Assembly: GCF_026262505.1 (NCBI RefSeq)
Contig: NC_067207.1
Coordinates: forward strand, 12,058,082 to 12,122,081
Source of the DNA: Trichomonas vaginalis G3
Taxonomy: Eukaryota > Parabasalia > Trichomonadida > Trichomonadidae
Reading direction: 5' to 3'
DNA length: 64,000 nucleotides
The notes below the pieces were generated by a model that was given only the letters and a program-made list of their open reading frames with translations, was not told where the DNA came from and did no database searches. Positions 1 through 9,387 of this stretch are shown here, in pieces (within the stretch, counting starts at the first letter, position 1; the number at the start of each line of letters is the position of its first letter). A program made the translations under genes and the position numbers.

Positions 1-2269
1 CCCAGAAATTTGGATCGTTTATGTCTACTTGACTTGAATCATCTCCGAGATCGAAATTGGCTTTACTGAATGACCCTGATGTCGCTTCATTGTAAACCAT
101 GACTTTCGATTTACTCAATATGTCTTCGATGTCTTGTTCATCGAAATTATCTTCTTCGACATCATTCAGTAAATGATAAGCGCCTTTTCTTAGTAACATG
201 TCGATCTCTTTATTCGGAGGCATCTTGTCGAGAATGGCATGACCTAATCCAAGCTTCCTACTCGCGGAATCGAACATTGTTTGTTCGTAAGTTCCTTTTG
301 TTAATAATCTGTAAACTTGGACAGTTTTTGTTTGGCCAATTCTATGACATCTTGCTTGCGCTTGGAGATCGTTTTGTGGATTCCAATCTGAGTCGAAGAT
401 GATGACAGTATCAGCGGAGTTGAGATTGATACCAATGCCACCTGCACGAGTACTCAAAAGACAAACAAATAATTCGGAATTTGGTTCATTGAATTTGTCA
501 ATGATTCCTTGTCTTTTTTCGCCTTTTACTTTGCCATCGATCCTGCAGCTTTGATATCCTTTCATCGCTAGATAGTCTTCTAAGATATCTAATAGATTTG
601 TCATCTGGGAAAAGATAAGTATTCGATGTCCGTCACTTTTTAGTTTTGGCAAAAGTTTGTCGATCAAAATCATTTTTCCGGATGCTCTGATCATCGCTTG
701 CAGAAGGATTGAAGGGTTTTGGTTTGCACCTGGGAAGTCCTGAAGAATCCTCTCTTCAGCACCTTTGACCAAATAAGGATGGATGCAAACTTTTCGTAAT
801 TCCATCGCAATATTAGAACAATGAGCTCCTTTTGTAAGGAATCTAGCGTTGGATTCAAGTATGTCCTTGTAGATTTGCTTCTGGAATTTCGTCATGCCGC
901 ATTCGATGATTGTTTCCTTCTTTGCAGCAATAGTTTTGTCGACATCACTTTTTAGACGTCGTAAAAGATGTGGTTCGAGCTTCTTTCTTAGCTCAAAAAC
1001 ATCTTCGGCTGTTTCTGCAGCTGTGAGGTCTTGGAATTCGCCTGGGTGAAGGAATTCTAGGAGGGATACTAATTCTTCAAGAGTATTCTGGATGGGAGTA
1101 CCTGTAAGAAGAATTCTGTGGTCACTATGGACATTGGCCAATGCAGAGAATAACTTGGAGTTCTGGTTCTTGAGTCTTTGGGCTTCATCAACAATTAAAA
1201 AGCTCCAATTGAACTGGGAGAAGACTTCTGTATCGTTGATGATGAGTTCGTAGTTGGTGATTAATACATCGAACTTTGGACCCGTTCCGTCCTCATAATT
1301 AAATTCATGTTCGCGGATTGTGTTTCTAGCTTCTTTTGGACCGGTATAAATTACGACATTTAATTTTGTCCATGTGTTGAACTCGCGTAACCAGTTGTAT
1401 AAGGTAACTAAAGGTGCAATTATTAAAAATGGAGTTTGGAGGCCTTCGTGAGTATGTGCGTAGTTTAAAAATGATATGGCTTGGACTGTCTTACCAAGAC
1501 CCATCTCATCTGCTAAAATGCAGTTCGTATTGTTGTACCATCGATGTCTTAACCAATTCATACCTGCAAGTTGATAAGAAAACAGCTCAAGACCACTCTC
1601 TGTCTTTGGTGATTCCTTGAGTTGCTCAAATTTGGCTGGATCTGGTGGGGCTTCAATTTTTTCAGTTTTTGTATTTCGCTTGTTAAATTCCTTGATAGAT
1701 TCTTGATCAACATCGGATTCCCATGTACAGTTTTCGTATCCTAGCAATGACCACTTGACTAAATATTTTGGTGGCTCACTTGATGTATCTATCGCAATAA
1801 TTCTATCAATTTCATCGTACGATGGATCATAAAATGGTGGAGATGTCTGTAATGGATTTTTCTTAATAAACTTGAGTGCACTCTTTTGCTTTTGTGGATA
1901 TTGGTAAAAATCTTCGCCTTTGACCCAGCGACAGTCCCTGTAAGGGCGATTAAATAATTTGACAAAGTAATCATAATCTCCTTCGTCATTCTTTCTATAT
2001 CCAAGAATTTTCTCATATGGTGATTTATCTGTATTCGTTTGTTCGGACTCTTCGTCGTCATCAATAGACTCGTCTGATGTAATATAATCAAATTCGTTAT
2101 CACTTGTAACAACTGTTGATGCGGATTTGCTCTTTTTTGGTGTAGGAGTGATTTTAGATCCTAGTAAGTAGCTCCTCTTAAACTGGAAATTCTCCGGGAC
2201 GACAGGAACGTCAGGGAAAGCTTGAGCTTCCTCTGTCGTACTAAGAGGATCCAGATGAAAACGGAGCAT
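1..2269 (-). CDS. CHD-type SNF2 chromatin-remodelling ATPase, 3' part outside window
   Basis: The minus strand is open from an ATG at 2269 to the left edge, about 756 codons, so the C-terminus is missing. In order I see an acidic N-terminal region, chromodomain-like sequence (LVKWSLLGYENCTWES near residue 170), the SNF2 helicase core with Walker A DEMGLGKT near residue 253, a DEAQ box (VDEAQRLKN near residue 361, where most SNF2 proteins have DEAH), LLTGTPIQN, and the C-terminal helicase lobe ending in the motif VI region QAQARCHRIGQ. Tandem chromo plus SNF2 order is the CHD family layout, which slides or evicts nucleosomes in the nucleus using ATP. No initiator motif is evident just upstream of the chosen ATG. 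The family call is firm; the subfamily cannot be fixed without the C-terminal part. Confidence 0.93.
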   Translation of the reverse strand, partial: MLRFHLDPLSTTEEAQAFPDVPVVPENFQFKRSYLLGSKITPTPKKSKSASTVVTSDNEFDYITSDESIDDDEESEQTNTDKSPYEKILGYRKNDEGDYDYFVKLFNRPYRDCRWVKGEDFYQYPQKQKSALKFIKKNPLQTSPPFYDPSYDEIDRIIAIDTSSEPPKYLVKWSLLGYENCTWESDVDQESIKEFNKRNTKTEKIEAPPDPAKFEQLKESPKTESGLELFSYQLAGMNWLRHRWYNNTNCILADEMGLGKTVQAISFLNYAHTHEGLQTPFLIIAPLVTLYNWLREFNTWTKLNVVIYTGPKEARNTIREHEFNYEDGTGPKFDVLITNYELIINDTEVFSQFNWSFLIVDEAQRLKNQNSKLFSALANVHSDHRILLTGTPIQNTLEELVSLLEFLHPGEFQDLTAAETAEDVFELRKKLEPHLLRRLKSDVDKTIAAKKETIIECGMTKFQKQIYKDILESNARFLTKGAHCSNIAMELRKVCIHPYLVKGAEERILQDFPGANQNPSILLQAMIRASGKMILIDKLLPKLKSDGHRILIFSQMTNLLDILEDYLAMKGYQSCRIDGKVKGEKRQGIIDKFNEPNSELFVCLLSTRAGGIGINLNSADTVIIFDSDWNPQNDLQAQARCHRIGQTKTVQVYRLLTKGTYEQTMFDSASRKLGLGHAILDKMPPNKEIDMLLRKGAYHLLNDVEEDNFDEQDIEDILSKSKVMVYNEATSGSFSKANFDLGDDSSQVDINDPNFW

Positions 2270-3009
2270 AAAAATTCTTTTCGTTCATTCAAAAACACAC
2301 CCGAAGCGGACCATTTAATCTTCTATTTACGAACCAAAAATAGCATACCCATTAGCTGATATTTATATTACTCTATTAATTTTGCCTTCTTTTCAGAAGG
2401 CAAATAATTTTGATTCGCCTTAGGTGAAAGATTGAAAAGAATAATTGTATTTTCATAATGACATTAGGCATTGCAAATTAACGGCACAACAGATAATAGT
2501 TACTCTCGATCAAAATTTTTATTTTCGATGCGATATCCAATAATTCTCGAAAAGTACTAAAAAATGACATATGCATGGAAAATAAATACGAAATATAGTA
2601 GTGATTCTTTCAAAATATTAATTGATAAATATTAATATTATATATTAACACTCAGTTTACTTGTTTGTGCTTCACAAAATCATTAGAACAAATGTGAAGC
2701 TTCTCATTTATCGATTAAAATGACAGGCTTTCGCTTGAAAGGAAGACGAACAAATCTAAACTCCATTTTTTGATTCAATTTTGTTATCGTACCGGAATTT
2801 GTTCGAAACGAGGCCACATTAATTGCAGTTGGATATCATCCAATATTATGGCAAAATTATCAATTTTTTTATTCAATTCAAAATTTAGTTTACAAAGAAG
2901 AGTTTGTAAAATTATGTAATTATTAAAGTAAACACGATGATATACCATTTTCTCACATTTGCATAAAATAGCCATTGTTTTATCGATGGGGAGTTCTCAA
3001 AATATTCAG
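2270..3009. other. Intergenic spacer between divergent genes
   Basis: AT-rich sequence between the CHD gene and the kinase, which are transcribed away from each other. I see no credible coding region or RNA gene; it presumably holds both promoters. Confidence 0.6.
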
Positions 3010-3017
3010 TCACTTTT
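3010..3017 (+). promoter_or_regulatory. Trichomonad initiator-like element TCACTTTT
   Basis: TCACTTTT lies 5 nt before the ATG at 3023 and matches the known trichomonad initiator core TCA(+1)YW. It implies a leader of about 11 nt and decides the start: the upstream in-frame ATG at 2975 would lie before the transcription start. Confidence 0.6.
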
Positions 3018-3022
3018 TTATC

Positions 3023-4096
3023 ATGATGAAACTAGCCACTTCCCCTTCGAGTTTTCTCGGGAAGGAGGAGCTGCATACTAATTATGAAAATGTCCATTCA
3101 CTTAAGCAAGTAAATCAATATTTGCTTGAATGCGTTCTTGGCGAAGGATCTTTTGCAAAAGTTTATTTGGCTTTAGACCAAGTAAACTTCCAATATTATG
3201 CGATGAAACGTATTCACCTTAAAGAACTTTCATGTACTCAATCAGGTATTTCGCAATTAGAAAGAGAAATTGAAACGATGAGGATGTTACATCATAAAAA
3301 CATTATTTCTCTACGAGAAGTTATCCATATTCCGGAAAGATCAATTGCATACATCGTAATTGAATACGCAAATTGCGGAAATATAGCATCAATTCTCGAA
3401 AGTGGCAAAAAATTTACTTTCAGCGAAACTCGCGCTTTATTTAAGCAAATTGTAGAAGGTATCGCTTTTCTTCACTCTCAAGGCATTGTTCATCAAGATA
3501 TTAAACCGGCAAATATTTTGTTGAAAAGTGATGGCACAGCACTCATTTCTGACTTCGGAATTGGTCACTCTTTTCAGAGTGCCGCTATGGTTGTAGGAAC
3601 TCCTATTTATCAAGCTCCGGAAGTCATAGATGATTGTTTTGAGATGGAAGAAGACGAAGAAGATACTATTGACCCAGGAAAAGAAGATGTCTGGTCTCTT
3701 GGAGTCACATTATACGAAATGAGCTTCCGAGAAGTTCCTTTCTGGGGACATAACGTGTTCGAAATTGTTCGTGCAATTGCAAGCACAACGCTTGAAATGC
3801 CAGATGGAGCAGACCCTGTTCTTTGGGATCTCATTACAAAAATGCTTACAGTTAACCCATATAAAAGAAATAATATTCAACAGGTTCTTGAACATGAATA
3901 CGTTAAGAATGCCAACCCTAATGACGCGCCACACTTACCAGAAACACAGATACCTTTAATTGATCCGAAAACACAGATTATCAAATTCCAGGGAACAGTA
4001 TGCGACAACGGATATCAATTTGCGATGTTTGATAAAGGAATGAAGAAGAAGAGAAAGTCTTTCGCCATTCCAGACTTCAGTGATTTCAATTTCTGA
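3023..4096 (+). CDS. Serine/threonine protein kinase, CAMKK/LKB1-like
   Basis: A protein of about 357 residues that is mostly one kinase domain. The glycine loop GEGSFAKVY is near residue 40, the ATP-binding lysine in AMKRIHL, the catalytic loop HQDIKPANIL near 152 (HQD replaces the usual HRD, catalytic D kept), the metal-binding DFG in ISDFGIGHS, and GTPIYQAPEV before the P+1 loop. The acidic insert before DVWSLGVTLYEM and the overall pattern resemble CAMKK and LKB1-type kinases; this is inference from motif similarity. The C-terminal tail carries a basic KKKRK cluster that could act in nuclear import. The start at 3023 is chosen because an initiator-like motif lies at 3010-3017. It should be catalytically active; its substrate is unknown. 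Confidence 0.88.
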   Translation: MMKLATSPSSFLGKEELHTNYENVHSLKQVNQYLLECVLGEGSFAKVYLALDQVNFQYYAMKRIHLKELSCTQSGISQLEREIETMRMLHHKNIISLREVIHIPERSIAYIVIEYANCGNIASILESGKKFTFSETRALFKQIVEGIAFLHSQGIVHQDIKPANILLKSDGTALISDFGIGHSFQSAAMVVGTPIYQAPEVIDDCFEMEEDEEDTIDPGKEDVWSLGVTLYEMSFREVPFWGHNVFEIVRAIASTTLEMPDGADPVLWDLITKMLTVNPYKRNNIQQVLEHEYVKNANPNDAPHLPETQIPLIDPKTQIIKFQGTVCDNGYQFAMFDKGMKKKRKSFAIPDFSDFNF

Positions 4097-4594
4097 AATC
4101 TCTTTATTTTTGTAGTTATATGTAAGATTTGATTTGGAATTGTAATAAAATATTTTATATTAACGTATTGTTATCATTAAATTAACTAAATTTTTATCAA
4201 TATTTCTTTCTTGGCCGAGAATTGTCTAAGCTTTTAGTGTTTGATTAACTTCTTTTGTCCAAATCATTAAGTTAGTTTGAAGTTGTATTTTGCAAAACGC
4301 CGATGAAATGATTCCGCCAAATTCCGCTAGGTTGCTTGATAGCGACTCGGAATTATCATTTGGACAGGCATGTGTTAATCGATAACTTGAAATCGGCTCA
4401 TTTTTCATTGACCTTAAATTAATCGGGATATGTTTCAGAAGTTATGACCCATCATAGAGTAATTTAACATTTTATTAAAAAATGAAACAAAATTGAAGAT
4501 AATTTCTACAAAATAATTACGAGAAATTTAATTTATGAGGAATGATCGAAAAAAAGAAAAAGAAAGGAAAGAAATTTACATAAAAATCGAATGT
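4097..4594. other. Intergenic spacer between convergent genes
   Basis: AT-rich spacer between the 3' ends of the kinase and the uridylyltransferase. A 60-codon minus-strand reading frame at 4226-4408 has no initiator or family resemblance and is not called. Confidence 0.5.
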
Positions 4595-5992
4595 TTAAAA
4601 TGTAACAGTCTCATCCTTGAGGTGTCTGTTTTCAATTGTAACAGGCTTGTCATCAGATCCCTTGATGTGGACCTTGCCCTCAATAACGACGCCTGGGCCG
4701 AAAGTAACATCACCAGTAACTTCAAGAACGTCAACATTGAGGAGAGATGGGATAGCCTTGAATCTCTTCTCGAATTCTGAGACGTGCTGGTACTTTGGAC
4801 CAAGGTTGATTGATGGGAGTGTTGTGAGTGTTCTCTTTGGAGAGAGGATGAACTCACCACCATTTCTGACGTAGAGATCGGAGCGGTCCATGAGTAATTC
4901 GTTGCATGACTTAACTGGAAGGAATCTTGAACGTGGGATCTTGATTGAGATTGAGTCATGGAATGACTGGATGGCAGAGCCAGCAGCAGCTTCGAGTTGG
5001 ATAACGTTACGGCCGTTGTAAACCTTGCGGTTCTTGATGACATCGAGAACGAGTGTATCCTCATCGAGAGCCTTCTTGAGTGTGACAAGGTTAACCCACA
5101 TGTTGTTGGAGTTGAAGATGTCGAAGATCTTGATGTTCTTGAAGTCGTCCATGTGGCCGTTTGGAACCTGGGCTGTTTCAAGAAGTTTTACGCGGCCCTT
5201 GTAAAGGATTGGCATGCCACCCTTCCAGTCATCTGGTGTCTTTGGAACTGTTTCAGCAGCATAAGATCTGTTCTCTGTAGCAACCTTGTTGAGGATCTTG
5301 AGGTCAATTCTGGCACCAAGGTTATCGATGTTGGAGATGAACATGAACTTCTTGCCTTCAGCGATGAGCTGATCAAGTAATCCGGAATCACGGAGGCAGT
5401 GGTAGACATCGCCGTGGCCTGGTGGGTTCCATTCAGCAAGAGGTGAGTCTGGGGATGTTGGGACTGGTTCAAGAGTCTCGGCATCGATTCTTGGGAACTT
5501 GTTCTGGTTGAATGTGAGGACGCGGACTCCCTTGACCTTGTTGAGGTGTGGCTTCATGAGGTCATCTGTGTAGAAGGAGTGCATGAGAACAAGTGGGATA
5601 TCAACGTTGTACTTTTGGTTGAATTCGGCAACTTGCTGTGCTGTGATGTCGAAGAATGTCTCATTGTCAGCGACATTGATAAGAGACTTCGGGAATGTGC
5701 AGCCCATTGTTGTGCCGAGGCCACCGTTTAATTTAACGACGACAAGTTGCTTGAGGAGCTCAGCTGGGTTAGCTGGTTCAGCAAGGTTCTCGTATGGGAA
5801 CTGCTCGTTTGGTGTGAGTGGCTTAACGAAGTCCCAGTTGATTTCGGCTTCGGAATCCTTTGAGAATGCAGCCTTGAACATTGAAACAAGCTTGTCCTCA
5901 GCACCCTTAGAGAGTTTGAGTGGTGCTACCTTCTCCCTTAAGAGCTGGAGGGCAGCTTTTTCATCAGTAGCCATCAAAGAAGCGACAGACAT
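4595..5992 (-). CDS. UTP-glucose-1-phosphate uridylyltransferase (UDP-glucose pyrophosphorylase)
   Basis: About 465 residues, the usual length of eukaryotic UDP-glucose pyrophosphorylases. It makes UDP-glucose and pyrophosphate from UTP and glucose-1-phosphate in the cytosol, feeding glycogen and glycoconjugate synthesis. The nucleotide-binding signature KLNGGLGTTMGCTFPKS is near residues 87-103, followed by the sugar-binding region (WNPPGHGDVY) and the C-terminal left-handed beta-helix segment (LNVDVLEVTGDVTFGPGVVI). I chose the ATG at 5992 rather than an in-frame ATG nine codons upstream, because a perfect initiator-like TCACTTTC ends one base before it, so the upstream ATG should not be in the transcript. 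Base composition is less AT-rich and codon use looks like that of a highly expressed gene. Confidence 0.97.
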   Translation of the reverse strand: MSVASLMATDEKAALQLLREKVAPLKLSKGAEDKLVSMFKAAFSKDSEAEINWDFVKPLTPNEQFPYENLAEPANPAELLKQLVVVKLNGGLGTTMGCTFPKSLINVADNETFFDITAQQVAEFNQKYNVDIPLVLMHSFYTDDLMKPHLNKVKGVRVLTFNQNKFPRIDAETLEPVPTSPDSPLAEWNPPGHGDVYHCLRDSGLLDQLIAEGKKFMFISNIDNLGARIDLKILNKVATENRSYAAETVPKTPDDWKGGMPILYKGRVKLLETAQVPNGHMDDFKNIKIFDIFNSNNMWVNLVTLKKALDEDTLVLDVIKNRKVYNGRNVIQLEAAAGSAIQSFHDSISIKIPRSRFLPVKSCNELLMDRSDLYVRNGGEFILSPKRTLTTLPSINLGPKYQHVSEFEKRFKAIPSLLNVDVLEVTGDVTFGPGVVIEGKVHIKGSDDKPVTIENRHLKDETVTF

Positions 5993-5993
5993 T

Positions 5994-6001
5994 GAAAGTG
6001 A
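5994..6001 (-). promoter_or_regulatory. Initiator-like element TCACTTTC of the uridylyltransferase gene
   Basis: On the minus strand TCACTTTC is followed by A and then the ATG at 5992. It fits the trichomonad initiator consensus and predicts a leader of about 7 nt, typical of this group. Confidence 0.7.
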
Positions 6002-6966
6002 TGTCAATAAATCAAACACATTTCCCTCAATTTTTTGTACGGGTTGCTTTAAATTTTTCTTTGCTGAGCAGCCATCTAATTTTTTACTGCTTTTGTGTAA
6101 AATCTTTAATAAAGATAAAATGATTCAATATCCATTCAACAACATATGGATAAATTTCTCGACGTTATCATAAGGGTTTTTATTTTCAGAATAAATGCGG
6201 CTAATCATAATTAAATGGCTGCCACCATTATCTTTAGCATAATACCATCGTTTTTAATATAACAAAGAGAAATTAATTGGCATTTTTTTCGATAAGGGGT
6301 TACATTTCCACTCATTTTCATTCACCAGCTCAATTATGTGGATTTCGCTATTTCTGGAAAGACCTACTTTGAATTTCATTTTCAATTTTTCAACTTCATA
6401 AATTTTATGCATATATTAAGCATTAAGTATATTCCATGTGCTATTGAATTCGAATTTCGGATCATTTCATTAATTTGTTTGAGATTTGAATTGAACCGGA
6501 AATTCGATTGATGTTTGGCTTTACACTTTGGGCATATGAATCAATTATTAAACATATTACAAGCTTGAGCTCATGCAGCGAGATGATAAAAAGAGAATAA
6601 AAAAATTTCAAATTTCTATCATCATAAAGAATGAATTTATTAGATTCAGAAATAGCATTCAAACTTTGTTCATCGTTTATCATTATTAGAGCAACGGTAT
6701 CAGCGTTTGCGGGATATAATAATAACAAAAATAAACAATATAGCAAGTTAATAACGTCAAGGTACACAAATAATCGTAAAATATATATTCGCGATTAATT
6801 GATTATGCTAAATTAACCAATTTCAATTGTGCATTTAAAAATTACCTATAGAATATGCATAATTGCAATTATTTTGTTATAATATTAATAATAAATACTT
6901 TGGAACGTAATTGAATCTTTCTTTGCAAATAAAATGTTGGTTGGGATAGTATTACGTGTAAACATT
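6002..6966. other. AT-rich intergenic region
   Basis: About 1 kb of AT-rich sequence upstream of the uridylyltransferase. A 101-codon minus-strand frame at 6462-6767 is hydrophobic and low in coding character and is not called. No RNA gene was recognised. Confidence 0.5.
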
Positions 6967-7182
6967 TTAGTTTGCGGATTGGTGCAATGAGTTTTTGTAG
7001 TCTGGCTCCAAATGAGCAATTTCCATCATTTTGCAAAGTCGAACTCGATGAGGGGTAATCGAATAAGCAGCAGAATATGTAAGAATTTGAGAATAATCAT
7101 TTAATATGGATCGTGAAAACTCTTCTCTTAATTCAGCTGTATCTTCAGGCTTAGGTACATATTCATTTGTTGGAAGATTCAT
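6967..7182 (-). CDS. Small hypothetical protein, 71 aa
   Basis: A 71-codon frame with balanced, hydrophilic composition rather than the Ile/Phe/Lys-rich look of random AT-rich frames. It begins MNLPTNEYVPKPEDTAEL and contains a likely amphipathic helix (HRVRLCKMMEIAHLEP). I recognise no family. It is isolated, and no clear TCAYW initiator precedes it (the nearest is TTTTTTCACGAA). It could be a real small nuclear or cytosolic protein or a chance frame. Confidence 0.42.
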   Translation of the reverse strand: MNLPTNEYVPKPEDTAELREEFSRSILNDYSQILTYSAAYSITPHRVRLCKMMEIAHLEPDYKNSLHQSAN

Positions 7183-7612
7183 TTTGTCAAAAATTCGTGA
7201 AAAAATGCAAATAAGGTTCTACAACTATAATTTACCTAGAATAAATAAGCAGTTAAAGGTTATTTGGCTGAGTAGTTATGGAACTAGTTTACATATCAGG
7301 TCCAAGAGACCCCAGAATGACCATTCTTATAAATTTATAAAATTTGTTCCATTCATCTTCATGTATTTCTTTCTATTAACAGTATTTATTATTTGAGTAT
7401 TGCTTTAAAAAACTAAGGACTAGGCCACGACCGAATAACTCGAGAAATCAATCAATCTGAAAACAATCTGGTTTGGAAATTTAATCCAAATTGACAAAAA
7501 GTTCGTATTTACTTTGTACATTCCGGAATCACTAAAATAGAAGCATTTAATTATTCGAACGATTATGTAAAGCTGTCAAAACCAGTGTAAAAAATAGATT
7601 GTCGCTTGAAAC
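7183..7612. other. AT-rich intergenic region
   Basis: Spacer between the small minus-strand frame and the WNK-like kinase. Only frames antisense to the small gene or too short to trust are present. Confidence 0.5.
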
Positions 7613-8611
7613 ATGAAGCCTTCAAATGAAGTCATCATGGACCCATGTAAGCGATATCGCAGGTGCGAATTCATCGGAAGTGGTTCATACAAAATTGTGT
7701 ACCGCGCATATGATCAAGAAGAAGGTATTGAAGTCGCCTGGAACGAAATTCGTCTTGACAAGTTTAACGAAGTCGAAAGTAATCAAATTAAGCAAGAAAT
7801 TTCAATTTTACATCAGTTAGATCACCCATCCATCCTCAAAATTTTCTCAGCTTGGAGAGATTTATCAAGAAATTCAATGATTTTCATCACAGAATTCTTT
7901 TCGAATGGTACAATCAGAGCATACGTTTCGGATGTCGTTAAGGCACCAAAGAGATCCGTTATTAGCAAATGGTGCAAACAGATTTTAGAAGGCCTTAATT
8001 ATATCCACACTCATGATCCACCTGTTATCCACAGAGATCTTAAGTGTGATAACTTGTTCATTGATGCAAGTGAAGGCATTGTTAAAATTGGTGATTTTGG
8101 CCTTTCTAAGATTACAGAAACAGGCCAAGCTGCTTCATGCATGGGTACACCAGCATATACAGCGCCAGAGGTTTACCTTGGTAATTACACAACAAAAGCC
8201 GATATTTGGTCTTTCGGTTTATGCGTTCTTGAAATGATGACAGGAGAAACTCCTTATTCAGAATGCGTCGGTATCGGAGCTATCTACTTAAAAGTTAGCG
8301 GCGGATATATGCCAGCTTCTCTTGCAAAAGTTTCCGACCCTGTTATCGCTGATTTTATTACTATGTGCCTTCTTCCACAAGAAGACCGCCCATCAGCTGC
8401 AGATCTCTTAGAACATAACTTAATTCTCGAATTCGAGCAACCAGAAATGGAAGCTAAAGAAAATGAATTCGATTACGTACAAAATCCTGACTTCTTGGCA
8501 CTTATAGCTCGCCAGGAAGAGGAGCTTACCGAAGTGAAGGCTAGAATGAGAGAAGCTCGTCGCAATCTTCGCGCAAAAATCAGACAACGCAAACAGACTT
8601 TCGAGTTCTAA
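7613..8611 (+). CDS. WNK-type (with-no-lysine) serine/threonine kinase
   Basis: 332 residues. The kinase domain starts near residue 20. The glycine loop reads GSGSYKIVYRAYD and the strand that normally holds the ATP-binding lysine reads VAWNEI. A lysine inside the glycine loop with none in the VAxK position is the hallmark of WNK kinases, whose catalytic lysine has moved to that loop. Other motifs are normal: VIHRDLKCDNLFI, GDFGLSKI, GTPAYTAPEVYL and DIWSFGLCVLEM. After the domain comes a basic, probably coiled-coil tail (EEELTEVKARMREARRNLRA). WNK kinases act in osmotic and ion-transport signalling in other eukaryotes; the role here is unknown. An alternative in-frame ATG lies at 7637. Confidence 0.93.
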   Translation: MKPSNEVIMDPCKRYRRCEFIGSGSYKIVYRAYDQEEGIEVAWNEIRLDKFNEVESNQIKQEISILHQLDHPSILKIFSAWRDLSRNSMIFITEFFSNGTIRAYVSDVVKAPKRSVISKWCKQILEGLNYIHTHDPPVIHRDLKCDNLFIDASEGIVKIGDFGLSKITETGQAASCMGTPAYTAPEVYLGNYTTKADIWSFGLCVLEMMTGETPYSECVGIGAIYLKVSGGYMPASLAKVSDPVIADFITMCLLPQEDRPSAADLLEHNLILEFEQPEMEAKENEFDYVQNPDFLALIARQEEELTEVKARMREARRNLRAKIRQRKQTFEF

Positions 8612-9387
8612 TATTATTATATACTTTCTTTCAACATTACAAATCATCCAAGTTACTGGATTATGTGTATAAACTCCATTTATCGAAAACATAATTTTTT
8701 TTTCTCAGATTTTATGTTGATTTTAGGAATAGAAAGCAATTGCTTATCAGCAAATAAATAATGTGGTAAATCAACACTCATTTATTTTCGATAATTTTTT
8801 TTGAATTTTTGGAAAATATTGATATTTAGTCAAAAATACTTTCTTTAAGATGAGATATCGATATTATATATAACTATTCCAGAAAAATGCTATACAAATT
8901 TGTAAAAACTACGGAAAATTCAATTTTTACCGTTAGAAAAATCCAAAATGCCTAATTATTTGTATTCTAATATCTGAAATACATTAAAATTTCTGATAAT
9001 TATCGTTAAATCACAATTTTCCTATGAATATGTTTGAATATAGCCCTCAATTTTTATGTAAATTATTATTATATATTATCAATTATGATGAAATATTTAA
9101 ACTGAAAATATTTCAAAGAAAAATTTCAAGAAAATTTTTATTCATATAATATTTAATATTAGTATTATAATCGATTTTATTCGATTCATATTCTCAAATA
9201 ATAATCACCAAAATTTTATTTAAAACACTATACAATTATAAATATAATATTTTTTTCTGTTTTAACATTTTTTTCTATGATTGCCCTTTTTCAATTTTCA
9301 AAGCACCTATTGAATCTTTCAAATTTTAAATCGCAGATATCATTCATGATATCTATTATTTATAATCCTTTTTAAACAATTTTTTCA
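8612..9387. other. AT-rich intergenic region
   Basis: Very AT-rich spacer with homopolymer runs; no gene seen. Its last bases (TTTTTTCAAT before 9388) resemble an initiator for the GP63-like gene. Confidence 0.5.

Noticed and set aside
4576..5181. Long minus-strand frame (201 codons) inside the uridylyltransferase gene
   Set aside because: It is a Ser/Thr-rich shadow of the real frame on the same strand, caused by biased codon use in a highly expressed gene.
5583..6173. 196-codon plus-strand frame antisense to the uridylyltransferase start
   Set aside because: Overlaps a firmly identified gene on the opposite strand and has no initiator or family resemblance.
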